DNA of 64,000 nucleotides from Aquatica leii (Eukaryota > Arthropoda > Insecta > Coleoptera > Lampyridae). A program made the translations under genes and the position numbers. Location of the stretch: contig CM069436.1 in assembly GCA_035610365.1 (NCBI GenBank), positions 40,121,117 to 40,185,116 of the forward strand. Direction: 5' to 3'. The notes beneath the pieces are model-generated. The model searched no databases. It was not told where the DNA came from and saw only the letters and a list, made by a program, of their open reading frames with translations. Each line of letters starts with the position of its first letter. Positions within the stretch are counted from its first letter, which is position 1. Positions 1-12,420 of this stretch are shown one piece after another.

Positions 1-572
1 ATATTTTGCTACTTCATTGCTGATGAGTTTTTTTAACACTCCGTTTACCTTTCAAACTAAATCTTTTCCACCAATTGAAGACATATATGTGCTCTAAAAC
101 AAATTAAAAATTGATAATCATAACAGTTATGCCATCATGCTATATGAGATAGTAAAAAAAAACTTTTCTAACTGTTCAAGGGTGTCAATTGGTAACAGAA
201 CTGGTAAATTTGGAGATTCGATTTGTGGTGATGAGAAATTTTCGGCTTAGCCAAAATCTGTTTATTTTTCTCCTGAATAGTTAGTAAAATGTTCAGAAAA
301 TTATCTTGATATTCTATATAAAAACCTATTTAAACTAAAATCAAAAGTGCAACTCACTATTGGTTTGTCCTGTTGTAGATGGTGCTGATTGTGCTGTGCA
401 ATTGCTGGATGTGGGTGTTCTCACATCCAAAGATTCTACAAGCACCGGTGAAACAAATGAATTTACCGAACACTTATTTATGGAATATGAATTATTAACA
501 TTATGTTCATCGGAGGTTACAGATTTTAAAAAAAGTTAAAGTTCTTAATGAAGAGAAGCTTAATAAAAATAC

Positions 573-842
573 CTTTCTTTTGCAATAAATTGTTAAAACC
601 ACCATTAGATTCTAAAAAATAAACAACAGTAGGAGGTCTTGCTAAATTAATTCCTCTTGCATTAGATTTTAAATTCCTATTTTGTTGAATGTTTTCATTC
701 CCACTGTCATCAAAATCATAATTTGCAAATCTTTTTGGTGGGCGCCTTTGTCTTCTACTAGAGACATTTTCTTCCTTGTCAGTTTGTATATCGGAAGTAT
801 CTTCAGCTAATTTAATTTTCTTTTGAGCTTCTATCAAATCAT
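573..842 (-). CDS. Exon 2 of the DUF4806-type gene
   Basis: The acceptor TTAG ends at 843. The exon reads DDLIEAQKKIKLAEDTSDIQ, then a basic SSRRQRRPPKRF stretch and an N/S-rich linker, and ends at an AAAG/GT donor (573/572). The lysine-rich helix followed by a charged linker matches the usual order between the N-terminal module and DUF4806 in this family. Confidence 0.6.
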
Positions 843-895
843 CTAACAAACATTTTAAACTGTAAGTTATATAATAAGTTTATTATTCAACTTAC

Positions 896-1099
896 CAGAT
901 TCAAAAAAACGACGTTTCATTCTATAAACTAACCAATTACTTTCAGGTGAATCTCTTTTTTCTAAAGCAGTATTAAATGCTTTTTGTGTTTTATAGGGTG
1001 GCCAAATTCCTTCTTTTTTTGGTGTTATCCACTTTTCCCAAATGACAGCTATTCCTCCACCATCTGCATTATCAAATTCGATGCCTACATAAGTGGTCA
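896..1099 (-). CDS. Exon 1 of the DUF4806-type gene
   Basis: The open stretch from ATG 1099 reads MTTYVGIEFDNADGGG, then WPPYKTQKAFNTALEKRD and RMKRRFFES. It stops at a GTAAGT donor (895-890) in phase 1. An upstream extension to 1178 stays open but is hydrophobic and unlike the family, so the ATG at 1099 is preferred. Confidence 0.6.
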
Positions 1100-1199
1100 T
1101 TCTTATTTGCAACAGATCTATTTTTTTAAGAAATAATAGAAATAAAATTGTACTACTAATGAAAAAATGTCTGTTCATACTTCATCAGTAGTACAGTCA

Positions 1200-4100
1200 C
1201 AGAAATTTCTGAGGTGCTGTTGTTAGTTTACCGATACTTTGTAATAGAATGTCACAGAATTTATGTGCATGTAAAAAGTGACTGCATAAAAATATCATTT
1301 AATTAAATACACGTCCGAGTTTCCTTGCCGAAATGTTTATTGTTAGCGATTTCAAATTCCGAATGACAAATTTTGTCCACTTACAACATGCCACTAACAA
1401 TAGATTTGTACTTCAGTAGATTTTTAAATACTGCGCACACATCCATATAGACAAAAACACGCCGATTATAAAAATTATGTATACCTAATTGGTAAAAATT
1501 AACCTCCAAAAAAGTAGTGCCTTTCTACCACTGATACAGATGAATGAATGACATATGTATAGACTGTAGGTATGTTTAAAATAAAAATTATTTACCTTTT
1601 CGCTTTAGAACAAACTGGACAACACCAAAGCACAAATAATCTCAAAAGTAAAACACACTTAAGGAAATGGTGTAATATGTAAACACGTATGCGTATAATA
1701 TTTATGCGCATTCAATAAAACGGATCATAATTGAACTTTTTGCCGCCAATCAATTTAATTTCATAATTATATTTGTCGTAAACTATTCATATAATTTGAC
1801 AATACAATTACTAATGAATAAATATTGTAGTAATAAATATGGCATATTTTACAATTGTGGAATTTAAATCAAAGATAATTAAATATTTATAACAACAAGG
1901 ACAGACAAAAGATATCATATACAAGCTACAACGTCAAATTAAACAAAAAAACAACCATATATTGAAAGCAAAAGCACGATTTAATTGAAATAATTGAACT
2001 TATTGTTCACACGTGAGTAGTGGTAATCACCATAAAATAACATAAATATGACGTGATCAAGTAATAGTTATATTGACGTCGTTAAATGAAAGTCAGATAT
2101 ACGTCATTTTTGAGGCAGTGGCGTTAGATTCTAAAAAATCACCATAATATGACGTCATTTAGACGTGGGCATGTTTGCTGGGTAGGTGAAGAATTTAAAT
2201 TAATTGAGAAAATATACTCTGTTAAAAGTGTTACTTTTTGTATAGTAACGTTCAGCAATTTAGACCTAAAAAATCCGATATAATAACAATATATACCCGA
2301 AACTCGACACAATTTTTTTTGCAGCTTGACTTAAAGCTCGGTTCTGAATCAAGCCGGGTTTCAGACCGAGCTAAAGCTCGGTTCATAAGCCATCTACATA
2401 CAATTTTTACTTATTTAAAAGTAAATACTCTCGCAGTTTTAAATAATTATAAAACAACATATATATGTCAGAGACGCGTCGAAAATAAAAGGGGCTTCTT
2501 TGGGCGCTTGTGCTGGGTTAGACTGCATCGACAATTTATTACAAGTGAATAACGCACGACACTGACCGTTTACGCAATTTATTTATTATGGCAAAAGTTA
2601 CGATTACAAATTTCAAACAAAGTCATTAATAAACAATAACACACAAACAAAACTGATTTCATTAATTATAAAAATTAAATTTATAAACGTTTAATGATCA
2701 ACACTGGAACAAACGATCCGACACTAGCTCTTTTATCTTATTCAGTTGTCACCACCAAAAATCTCATTTCAATCTGCCCCCTTACAAGTTACATTTTCTA
2801 GCTAGTGCCGTTCCGTCCGCATGAATCATAATTTCACGCGCGTTCCTATGCCCATAAAAGGCAATATTAGAAAATATCAAATCCTTATTGGTTGATTCTA
2901 AGTTATTAAGTTACAAAGACTAAACATTTTAAACATAATTTATGGGAACACAAACAATAGTGCACGTGTATACATTCCATAGCCGTAGGCAGGCTTATAT
3001 TCGGTGCCTCCGACATATATAAGTTAAACAACTTATTTTAGCGATCAAAATCCGTCCAATTATTGAAAGTAAGATATTTAGGTCAATTTCAAGATTAGAT
3101 ACAAATAAAATATTTAAACCACTTTTCTTAAAAACACAGTCCATTTCTTAGTAATTATATAAATTTCTGGCACTTCGAAGTTAAATCCTTTATTTTACTA
3201 ATAAATACTTTGGTGAATAGTAGAAACTCGCGAAACTTTAGTAGGACAATAGTTATTGTTTTGTATGAATACGTTAAGACAAGAATTGCGTTGAGTGTAA
3301 AGAAGGTAAATTACCTACATGATGTTACAAAGCAATCGTTTTTAAAGCATAATTAAACATTATTATTTTGTCATTGTTATGATATGAATATATGAACAGT
3401 CACCAAAATGTACAAACAAACATGTGAAATAAACTAGCACGGTATACAATTGCCGCATTAACGTTGGTTCAACTCACCCGATTAAATGCAATTAAAGATT
3501 TGAAATAAGAAACATCAACAACGTAACGTAGTTAGGTACATACAATTATGACGTGCAAATAGGCAAAGGGCTTTCTGTGCGATTTACTACTTGTAGCCTG
3601 GTAAGACTCGTTTTAATTAAGTTTTATTCTGTAGTAGTAATTTGTGAAATGCGAAACTTTTATATTCTTAAAACTTTAAAATTTGTGTATATATTTGTAT
3701 GTAAAACTATTGTTTTGGTTCCAGTTTTAATATAAGAACTAACAAAACTTTTAATTGCGTTTAAAGCGATGTAATTTATTGTAACTTACAGCAACTCTAC
3801 CGATGATCTATTTTAACCCGTATACACACGAAACAAAACATCAAGTTCAACTTTTTGAAGCTAAAACAAAAAAGAACATTAATTTAAACTTTTGCCTTTG
3901 ATTTTGTAATATAAACTTTTGTTAAAACTTTATAAAAAAAATTATCAATATGATCACAATTTTTTTTGGAATAAATGCATTCAATCATAAAAATTTGTAA
4001 AACAGTAGTATTAAAAAATAATTTGTTTTAATTAATTATAATGCTTTACATATATGTTAAATTAAGTAAATACTATAAATTATGTACCAATTTCTAAATT

Positions 4101-5740
4101 TGCTATTTGTTTATATTAATTCAAACAACAGTAGGTGAAATTTGTTTATTGTTTATATATTTAAACTACAAAATTGTTTATTTGTTAGGTTAAAATAATA
4201 TGGGTTCTATAAGTTGTTTAATTTAATTATTATTATAGCATTAGTAATTAGTTAAGTACATAAGCACAATAATTATAAATTTAAATTAATCTTGTGATTT
4301 GTTCAAATAGTACATATATAATTAATAAATTTAATTTATATAGTTTTTTTAAATGTTTGGTATAAGGTAAAAATTAAATAACATGAGAATAAATAACCAT
4401 TAAATAAAACTTTGAAGCTTAACCAAACATATTTAAGTTTAAATCGAGTAATTTACTTATTAAAAGTAATAACTATTTTAGTCTTTAAAATATAAATAAG
4501 TCAGTTAAACTAAACAAATAACACTCAAAACATTATTTAAGTTTAAAAACATATTGTTTGATGTTACACGAATATTTTTAACTAATTAAATTTTTTATTA
4601 ATTAAATTAATCAACATGTTGTGCGAATTCGGGTTTGTTGACATCTTTTATCTGCTGTTGCAGTAAATTCAGCATAATAAAATTATTTTATAAATCAAGG
4701 TATACAAGTGTGTGTAATTATATACAGTGGTCAGAACAATCATATTAAATATGATGTAAAACAATTGCGGTTGTGGAAAAGAAATTAATAGTTTTAATTA
4801 TCGCAAAGCTCAAATAAAATTGACCAAAAATAAATATAAGACCGATATTTTTTATATATTTCAAAAAGAAAATTATCTTTATATCATGGACACTTACTAA
4901 ATGAATAAATATGATTCTACCTGAAATATTTACTTTTACTTTAATGCAGTGTATAAATAAAGCTAATATTTTCTTTTAGGTATATCTATCTGAATCGTAA
5001 AATTTTGTGGAAGTTAGTTATTACCGTTTTGATCTTTGCTAGCTTTTGTAAGAATCTTTAAATACATATTTTTTTTAAATTTAAATTATATACTTGTATT
5101 ACGAAAAATTACCAATGCATCTCTCTAAATTAAAATAGAAACTACAAATACTGTAATGTTTTTTCAATTAAATGTTGTTATAAATTTCACATATGTACAG
5201 CCATTACAATAGTTTTTTTTAAATAAAATTGTTTAAGTATATTTTAAGAATGTTTTTGGAAGTGAAACTTCAAACCTTAAAAACAAAACCACTCGGAAAA
5301 TTGTTTTCAAAACAAAGAAACCCAAAAGGATAAGCAAAAAACTAAAAAGACTCTAAAGAAAAAGTCAGTTTTCACTTAGAAGTTAAGATATTCCCTAGAA
5401 GGACCACTGCATGTGTAGATTTCATATTGACGTATTGATGACACTAAGACGAACCTCGCGTCGAAGATAGCGAAGCGCGCCGCCGAGATACCCCATGAAC
5501 TTTATCATTACGAACACTGCGAGCTTCTATTACTCTCTACAATGCAAACTGTTTTCTCCCACCCAGAATAAAGAAATAGAAACCTTTTAGATTTAAGAGA
5601 TGGTGCACTAAAAACTCGGGATAAACCCAAACAAATAAAAAGTGAAGACAATAGGAAATTGGAAAAACTAGAATAAGATAGTCAGAACTGATTTGCGCAC
5701 AATTGTCGATCTGTCGCACTGGTTAAAGGTAAACAGTTAT
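1200..5740. other. AT-rich intergenic DNA, no gene recognised
   Basis: Long homopolymer-rich sequence with stops in all frames. The few short reading frames (for example 2238-2552 and 3553-3735) show no family motif. Small features are a CRE-like TGACGTCAT cluster (2040-2165), an AGCTCGGT/ACCGAGCT hairpin (2336-2374), and a GC-richer patch at 5440-5530 of unknown origin. Confidence 0.5.
2336..2374. repeat. Short inverted repeat (hairpin)
   Basis: AGCTCGGT at the left is repeated inverted as ACCGAGCT at the right, with a GC-rich loop. A further AAAGCTCGGTTC follows. No function is evident. Confidence 0.4.
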
Positions 5741-5924
5741 CAGTTTCTAGTTTTTCACTGCTATCTTCTATTTTAGAGAAAATTTTTATTGGTACTTTTG
5801 AATCTTATTATATCACTACGAGCTCTCTTTTTTTAAATCATGTTGTCTGTTGGATAAGATATGTTGACGATGTTTTTTGTATTTTTAAAAAATCTAATCT
5901 CCAAATTAACGTTTTTCTTAACTT

Positions 5925-6209
5925 ATTCTAAAGATATCAGTATCGTGATAGTACGTTTTTCAAAGTGCACGATGTCACGTAAAATTCAAGAATTTTAATT
6001 AAATGTTTTTATTTATATCACAAATTACTTGACTTAGTGTGAGCGAGCCTGATGAAGTGTTCGTCCTGAGCACAAAACGTCGCAAAATTACTGAAGTAAT
6101 TGCGTCTGTCCAGCCTCCTAAAAGAAGGGGTCAATAATTTGGCCAAACTTTAGAATAACCGTTACCAGGAGGCGAACTGTTCTACTAAGAATCCCGTTTT
6201 TCTTAACTT
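5925..6209 (+). mobile_element. PLE-like insertion nested in relic 1, with 15-bp target duplication
   Basis: The 15-bp string CGTTTTTCTTAACTT occurs at 5910-5924 and again at 6195-6209, exactly flanking 270 bp of foreign sequence. Removing one copy plus the insert restores the PLE reading frame (...NVFLNFFDCIYRS...). The insert has no reading frame, but it carries a hammerhead-like motif at 6049-6106, typical of PLE terminal repeats. The best reading is a 5'-truncated or solo terminal repeat of another PLE. Confidence 0.75.
6049..6106 (+). ncRNA. Degenerate hammerhead-ribozyme-like motif
   Basis: The core CTGATGA (6049-6055) is intact. Stem II is GTGTTC/GAGCAC with loop GTCCT. The usual GAAA is AAAA (6074-6077). 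Stem III pairs ACGT with GCGT and AATTAC with GTAATT around a TGAA tetraloop, and ends with a U-C cleavage-type position at 6105-6106. PLE terminal repeats are known to carry hammerheads. Stem I is not convincing and G12 is lost, so activity is doubtful. Confidence 0.35.
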
Positions 6210-7407
6210 CTTTGATTGTATATATAGAAGCATTAAGTTCACAGTTAAAATATCTTCCGATAACTCGCCTATTTAAGATTTACTAATTCCGATTGACAAA
6301 TTCAGTTTTGATACCTACAGAAAACCTGCCATTACTGACCAGGTCGTATCTTTGGATTCGAATTACCCTCGATCTCTATTGTTTTCTCAACAGATTAATT
6401 TCGATTCAGTTATCAAACAGTAATTATAATAAAAAATTGAAAACTACTTTCTAGCCTATGTCAACAATTTTTCTTTTGCTTTAATTGAAAGTATTTAAGA
6501 TAATTTGCTTCTTAAGAAACACATAAATTCTGTCACGTCACTTTGAAATATTAGAAAAGACATTGCTAATTATTTTTCTGTTTCTTGTTTTCCACAATAT
6601 TCTAATTTTATTTCCAAATTAAATAAATGCTCTGATTTCAACATTTTTTTTTACAAAACTCTTACCTTACATAATATTTTTTCAGCTCACATTGAGCATC
6701 TCAATAAAAATAACAGTGGCATTTACCGACTGGTTTGCTCTTGTGGAAAATTTTATATATGGAGAGCTTTTGATATCAAATTAAAAAAGCATTTACGTTA
6801 TATCGATAAACTTTCCAAATATTTAAATAATCCATTTGTTATAAAATCAACTTTTGCCAAATATTTTCATAATCTTAACCGTTATTTTCTGACTAGCACT
6901 ATTATTCATCCAGTTCATAAGAAATGTTGTTATTTTTTAGATCTCCTCGAAATTATTTATATAAAAGCTGCTCCTAAGTCATCAGGTTGAGTGATCAATT
7001 TAACTAAATTACACTAGCAATTCTCTTTTTTGTGGATACGTTTCTAAAAAAAATGTTTTGTGTAATAAATCAAAAATAAGCAGCATATCCAGTTTTATTC
7101 AAAAATACCATGGCTTTTATTTTGACGTTTTCTTGTAGCTTTTGTTTCCATAGAAACACTATTAAAAACTGCTACTTGGCGACTTGATTTGTACGCTTAC
7201 CAGTAGATTTTCGTTTTTTGTAGTTTTTTCATTCAGAATTGTTTAAAATGGCACTGCCATAAGAAAAAAAATTGTGTTGGTAAAACAAAATCGAGTCAAT
7301 TTAAAAAGAAATTCCAGCTACTATCAAATGCACCTGTGAATGTTATAATTTTTTAAAACTATGGCAAAAAAAGGAAGTATGTACAGTTTTCGAAATTTGC
7401 TACTCTT

Positions 7408-7476
7408 ACTAAGATAAGAACGTCTTCCGCGTTTGGACCGTGTCAATGTTGTAACCGAAGTTGTCAACGTTTCGCC
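7408..7476 (+). repeat. Left inverted arm of PLE 2
   Basis: It is the reverse complement of 9310-9378 at 66 of 69 positions. On the minus strand it contains GGCGAAACGTTG followed by an AAC-TTCG-GTT hairpin, resembling the GAAA/stem III half of a PLE hammerhead. Confidence 0.8.
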
Positions 7477-7479
7477 TAC

Positions 7480-9095
7480 TGTCGTTTTGAACCATATTGA
7501 TTATGTTGCGAAAATCGATTCTATTGTGTCTGAGGAAACGTACGCTCTTCTAACTTGTAATCCCACTTCGAGGATTGAACGTGAGGTTAGCCAAATCATC
7601 AAATCTTCCAATCTACCTCCTGAAACTAAACGTCGACTCACCCCTTCAGATGCTTAACCGCTTCGTTTATACGGACTTTTCAAAATTCACAAACAAGGTA
7701 TTCTTTTTTGACCTATCGTTAGCACTATCCAATCTCCCACCTACAAGCTAGCCAAGTTCTTGTATCACATTCTTTGCTAGCTTTCAGGTAAAACCTCTTC
7801 TCATATCCTCAACTCTCAGCATTTTATTCAACGTCTACAATCTATAAAACTTAAACTCCAAGATCTTCTTGTGAGTTTTGATGTCACTTCACTTTTTACT
7901 AAAGTTCCTATTAAGGAGTTGCTTATTATCATCGAACAGAGTCTCAACATGACAAGAACTTGTTTGAGTTTGCTTCCTCTTTTTGATAAGTGTCTATCCT
8001 CTACACACTTCTAATTTCATAACAAGTTTTACGAACAGGTTTCTGGTGCTGCTATGGGTTCTCCTCTATCACCTGTTGTAGCTAACATTTTTATGGAATC
8101 TTTTAAAACGGTTGTTTTGAAATTATCAATATTAAAACCCAAAGTTTGGTTTAGGTATGTTGACGATACGTTTATTGTTTCGCCTCATGGTCAACTCGAA
8201 TTGTCTAAGTTTCTTAATCATCTTAACAATCAACACATGGATATCAAATTCACTATGGAAATCGAAAGTAATGGTTCTCTCTCATTTCTTAACGTTCTTG
8301 TAACTCGTAAGCACGACGGACATCTGCGCCATTCTGTTTATCGCAAACTCACCCATACTGATAGATACCTTCATGCTTCGTCTCATCATCATCCTGCACA
8401 GAAACATTCTGTTATTGAATCTTTGGTTCATCGTGTTTTTTCCATTTGTCAACCTGAGAATTTAGAGTCGGAACTCTATCATCCTACTAGAACTTTAGTG
8501 AACAACGGTTATATGAAACGAGATATTTATAGAGTTATTAATCGTCGTCTACATCCTCGTACTCGATTACCTAAGGACATTTCTACTTCAGAATCCAATC
8601 CGAAATTGGCGTATTTACCCTACATTCATAAGGTTACAGATCAAATAGGGAAACTTCTTCGTAAAAATTGTATCAAACCTATTTTCAACTCGACAGACAA
8701 AATCTTTCAGATTCTTCCTTCTCCCAAGGACAAATTTCTTACACTTTCATCTCAAAGTGTATACCAAATTCCTTGTTCATGTGGTTTAGTCTACATTGGT
8801 GAGAGCGGTCGTTTCGTCATTACTCGCATTTTAGAATATGATCGTTGTATAAGGAAATGGCATATTTCTAAGTCTGCGGTTGCTGAACATCATCTCACTA
8901 CAGGTCACAAGATAGATTTTGATAACGTTTCGGTGATTGCTAAATCTCCATTCTTTTTTAAAAGAAAATTTTGAGAGAGCATAGAAATCATCAAACACCC
9001 CAATAACTTCAATCGTGATCATGGTTTTGAGCTATCCCCTCTTTGGATCCCAGCCGTGACGATACTTCTTTATATACGGAGACTATTTCTTTTTA
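7480..9095 (+). pseudogene. PLE reverse transcriptase with GIY-YIG endonuclease, four RT stops plus one near the C-terminus
   Basis: The frame reads TVVLNHIDYVAKIDSIVSEE (RT fingers), LYGLFKIHKQGI, PIVSTIQSPTYKLAKFLYHI, LVSFDVTSLFTKVPI, AAMGSPLSPVVANIFMES, RYVDDTFIVSPHG (YVDD 8156-8167), a thumb region, and then GIY-YIG (VYQIPCSCGLVYIGESGR from 8759). Stops lie at 7655, 7709, 7778 and 8012. A TGA at 8972 precedes the usual ESIEIIKHPNNFNRDHGF tail. The part from 8054 to 8974 is an uninterrupted 306 codons. All the stops are simple substitutions, so this is a fairly young dead copy. Confidence 0.85.
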
Positions 9096-9108
9096 AGTCA
9101 CTTCTATA

Positions 9109-9302
9109 GAGTTTAGAGTTTGGCTTGGTTTACAAGTTGATTACCTAACTCTGTAGTGGTTCTTTGTTAGATTTTCGTTTGCTTTTTCAAGTTTATCGTT
9201 TTTTTTTTTACCTTTTCAGAGCTTAGAATCTGGCTTGGTTCACAAGTTGATTACCTAACTTTTGAGAAGTGTTTAGTTAGATTTCGGTTGCTTGTTTGAG
9301 TT
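9109..9302 (+). repeat. Two tandem units of about 110 bp at the PLE 2 3' end
   Basis: The strings TGGCTTGGTT and ACAAGTTGATTACCTAACT recur 110 bp apart (units start at 9109 and 9219). Short tandem repeats just after the ORF are consistent with a PLE 3' region. Confidence 0.7.
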
Positions 9303-9309
9303 GAAAGTG

Positions 9310-9378
9310 GGCGAAACGTTGACAACTTCGGTTACAACATTGACACGCTCCAAACCCGGAAGACGTTTTTATCTTAGT
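9310..9378 (-). repeat. Right inverted arm of PLE 2
   Basis: Partner of 7408-7476 in inverted orientation. Read on the plus strand it begins GGCGAAACGTTGAC and folds as GTTG-AAC-TTCG-GTT-CAAC. Confidence 0.8.
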
Positions 9379-9479
9379 ATAGACTCCGCGCGTGGAAGCC
9401 TTCGCTATTACATTGCTGCTTTTAGTTTTTTTCAAATTACAGCGAGATCCTTGTGTTAGCATTTAAATTTCAATCACAT

Positions 9480-12420
9480 TGTATATACCCAGGTATATAT
9501 GTGGGCCATAAAGAACATTTTTTTACTTTGCAGTTTTGATTAATAGTGAAACGTCTTCGTTGTCAGTTACAAAGAGAGGTTTGAGAACAAACTAAATGAC
9601 TGTAAATTGCGGAATGTTACGAGAACCACAAATTTGCAAAATTTTTTAGAGCTCATTTCAATATTGATAAATAATGTATTATAAATCAAAAAAATTAATA
9701 AAAATTAAAAATTTACCTGTATTGAACCTAATTATAAATTTAATAAGGAAAGCAGTGCAAACTGTTGTGCCTCTACAAAACGTTTAAAAAACGGCTAAAT
9801 CTTGTTTTAAAGACGTTCTAGCATGGTTTTAAATCGTATTTGTGAAACGTTTTAGTGCAACGTTTTTATGGCAGGACATTTTACGTTTTCAATGATACCC
9901 TTAGAACACTTTTGAACTGCTTTTTATGTCATGTTCCGCGTTTCATTGAAACAAATTTGAACGGATTGTAAATGTTTTACCTGGATGGTTAGTGTACTCG
10001 ATGCAGAGAACTATTTTACAAATAAATAAAAATGTACATATTTCTGTATATAAAAAATTAAAATGACGGTTATGTGGCAAGAAAATTTCAATTTGTATTG
10101 ATAGATAATGCAAAGAAGCTTTTAGAAACAGTTTCTCATGCTGGTTTTGTTACAAGTTTATAGGTCTTACGAACCTTGCACGGCCAACTCACACAGTCGG
10201 AGATAGGGGAGGTTCAAGTTAATAATAATTAAGGGCGCCAGATCTTTTATAATTAACACTTCTGCCTTGATCAAGACAGACGTTCCAAGCTTGTAACGGA
10301 TTTTTAGGTTTGTAATAATTGTTACTCTGATGTTCGGGTAACCACAATAAAAGAGAAGGTATGTTACCATAAAAGAAAGATTAAACACGTATAAAAACTT
10401 TAATTTAGTACCGTAGATTATTAATAAGAGTATATTTAATTTTCAATCCATAAATGTCAGCATGCGATACACACAAAATAATTAATGAAACTACTTTAAT
10501 GGTATTGAAACATTGATCGTAATTACGGAAATTAACATAAACAAAAGTTCCGTGAGTGACTTTTCTGATAGCGACAAAATAATTAAATAAACTTGCCTAC
10601 AATCCAGTACCTACTTGATCGAAGAAAACGTTTTTCCCGGTGAGTGAGCCTGGAATAAACTTGAATAGCAAATCGTGTCAACACAACTCACGAAAGGAAG
10701 ATTTACAAAATTGTTAATTACTGCTAAAAGAAAGTACACATAACAGAACCCGATTATCGAATGCTGTTGTACACATTCAATGAAAGTTGGTTTTGCAGGT
10801 GTTTGCCGCATGAGTAGGATCTCGAAAAAAAGTTTTTGTATCCGGTTTTTTTAGTTTTAAACGTAGGCCTTATAGAGTTAAACTCGTCCCATGAAGGTAT
10901 TTATCGATATTAATCCCTCATTATTCTTTATTGAATAGAAACATGTGGCCATAGCGTGGCGGAACGGCTATCAAATTAACAAAAACATTACAAAAGAATC
11001 CTAACAAAACGGATGTAAATATCTTACCCTGTGACGAATAAAATACTGCAAACACGCAATGAATTCACAATTTGATGTCCATTACAGAGGATTTTATCAG
11101 AAAACTTGCAGTCTCTACGCGAAACAGGCCATTTTATGCAGTTGTCAGCTTAACGACTTTGTCGTAAAAATGACAGTCTCAAGAAAAGATCGGCAGAGGG
11201 TGTCAAAACCGGAATCTAATTTTAATTCAATATACAGGGTATTATAATAGTAAGGTTGGTAGTTGAGTTGCATAGAGCATGGTGGTCAGAAGAATTATGT
11301 TTACTAAAAGTAGATGATGTAGAATATTACAAGCATCGAAAGTAAACGGAATTGAACTTTACAAAAAGTATTTAAATTTGAGACCAAAAAATGTGAACCA
11401 TCTTAGACTGTTTATATTTTATAGACAAGGCATTATGTTACAACTATTTCGGTATTATATTTGTACCATTTTTAATTTATTTTTGGAACGCACACTTTTC
11501 TCTAAAATGGGAGTAAGCATGTACTCATATTTTTGTAATGTACGTTGATTTTCTCGTAATTGTCATAGCAATTTAGGAAACCGCCACGTATTTAGCCAAT
11601 TTGGAAGAATTCGTGATTTATCCCTCACCTTTCGTTGGAGGCTATAATTAGAAACACGTACTAAAAGGATCGCTTGGATAACCAGGCCACTTTCAAAACA
11701 ATCTGGGAGAATAAATCGTATTTGTACTTTATGTAATATTCGAATAACCTTAGAGGCACACATCTGCAACAAGAATAGTGAAAACCACACGGATGCTTGA
11801 CGCATTTGACTATAATTCATTGTTTGTCAATAAGCAATTTAATTATGATACAATCATATATTTAATTTTACTTCATTTTTTTAGCGATTTTAGAGAATGA
11901 TTGAAGCCTGCCGATAGTTATCCGCATGACATGGACAACTGTTGGTACTTTTTTTTACTTGTCATTAATATATGCACTTGTCAAATATGAAATACGTGCG
12001 ACATAGATATAGCAATATAGCTATTACAATTAACGAATGCAGATTTTTGTTTCTACGGTTTCAATTTAAACTAAATGCGATTTGCTACGGGTCACTAACT
12101 TCGCATTAAATCGATTAATTCCAAAAGTTACGTATTACTCAATTTTGTTATATTGTATGTACTTTGATGACCTTTTTTTGTGGAGGGTTGCTTAATCTCC
12201 AGGACTTGTATCAACGCTATAACTGTGATATTTATAGAATTATTATTTGCTACTATAATTGTACCTAATTCTGTCTTGCTTACGTAATTTATCAAATCTT
12301 TTTTTCTCTCATTATTAGAAAAAAATAAATATTACTGTCGTTAAAACCAGTGTTTCGTGATTTACTTTAGTTTTTAATCGTTTTGGCGCTTTTTAAATTT
12401 GTTTTAGAATTTAGCATTAC
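9480..12420. other. AT-rich DNA, no gene recognised
   Basis: Nothing coding was identified. There is a module at 10180-10240 (GGAGATAGGGGAGG, then GGGCGCCAG) like one seen at 22.7, 41.3 and 48.3 kb. A TACAGGGT string at about 11233 resembles Tc1/IS630-type element ends, but no partner was found. Confidence 0.4.

Larger units (their letters stand above)
1..1099 (-). pseudogene. DUF4806-type insect gene, partial, with in-frame stop
   Basis: Five minus-strand exons can be read. Exon 1 (1099-896) starts at an ATG and ends at a GTAAGT donor. Exon 2 (842-573) follows a 53-bp intron, and the join restores the frame as FFES-DDLIEAQKK. Exon 3 (about 530-358) is rich in S and T. Exon 4 (245 to about 138) joins exon 3 in phase. 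Exon 5 (93-1) reads YMSSIGGKDLV, a stop, then KVNGVLKKLISNEVAKY, which resembles the DUF4806 core. The N-terminus (VGIEFDNADGGG, then WEKWITPKK) is typical of this insect family, whose function is unknown. The exon 3 acceptor and exon 4 donor were not found, and the TGA at 52-54 interrupts the domain, so this copy is probably dead. The gene continues beyond position 1. Family call fairly sure; exact structure less so. Confidence 0.7.
5743..6990 (+). pseudogene. Penelope-like element RT + GIY-YIG endonuclease, relic 1
   Basis: The reading starts inside the RT palm (an S-F-S-L form of the SPLxSxIFM region). It has the catalytic WIRYVDD box with YVDD codons at 5860-5871, then, after an insertion, VFLNFFDCIYRSIKFTV, FDTYRKPAITDQVV and a C-terminal GIY-YIG module (GIYRLVCSCGKFYI at about 6718-6760, with the usual catalytic region degraded to YIWRAF). 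PLE proteins reverse transcribe the element's own RNA and nick the target with GIY-YIG. Everything upstream of the palm is missing, and several stops are present (about 6271, 6420 and later). A 270-bp insertion splits the RT at 5925. The RT frame is the same on both sides of the insertion. Confidence 0.8.
7408..9378 (+). mobile_element. Penelope-like element 2, flanked by 69-bp inverted arms
   Basis: A PLE body lies between two inverted 69-bp arms (7408-7476 and 9310-9378) that differ at only three positions. The 3' side carries two 110-bp tandem units before the right arm. The left arm joins straight to the RT N-terminal region, so the normal 5' part is lost. Inverted partial terminal repeats are a known arrangement for Penelope elements. 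No target duplication was found. Confidence 0.75.

Noticed and set aside
2238-2552. 104-codon open frame on the plus strand
   Set aside because: No recognisable motif and no splice context. It spans a GC-richer repeat with a hairpin and is likely chance.
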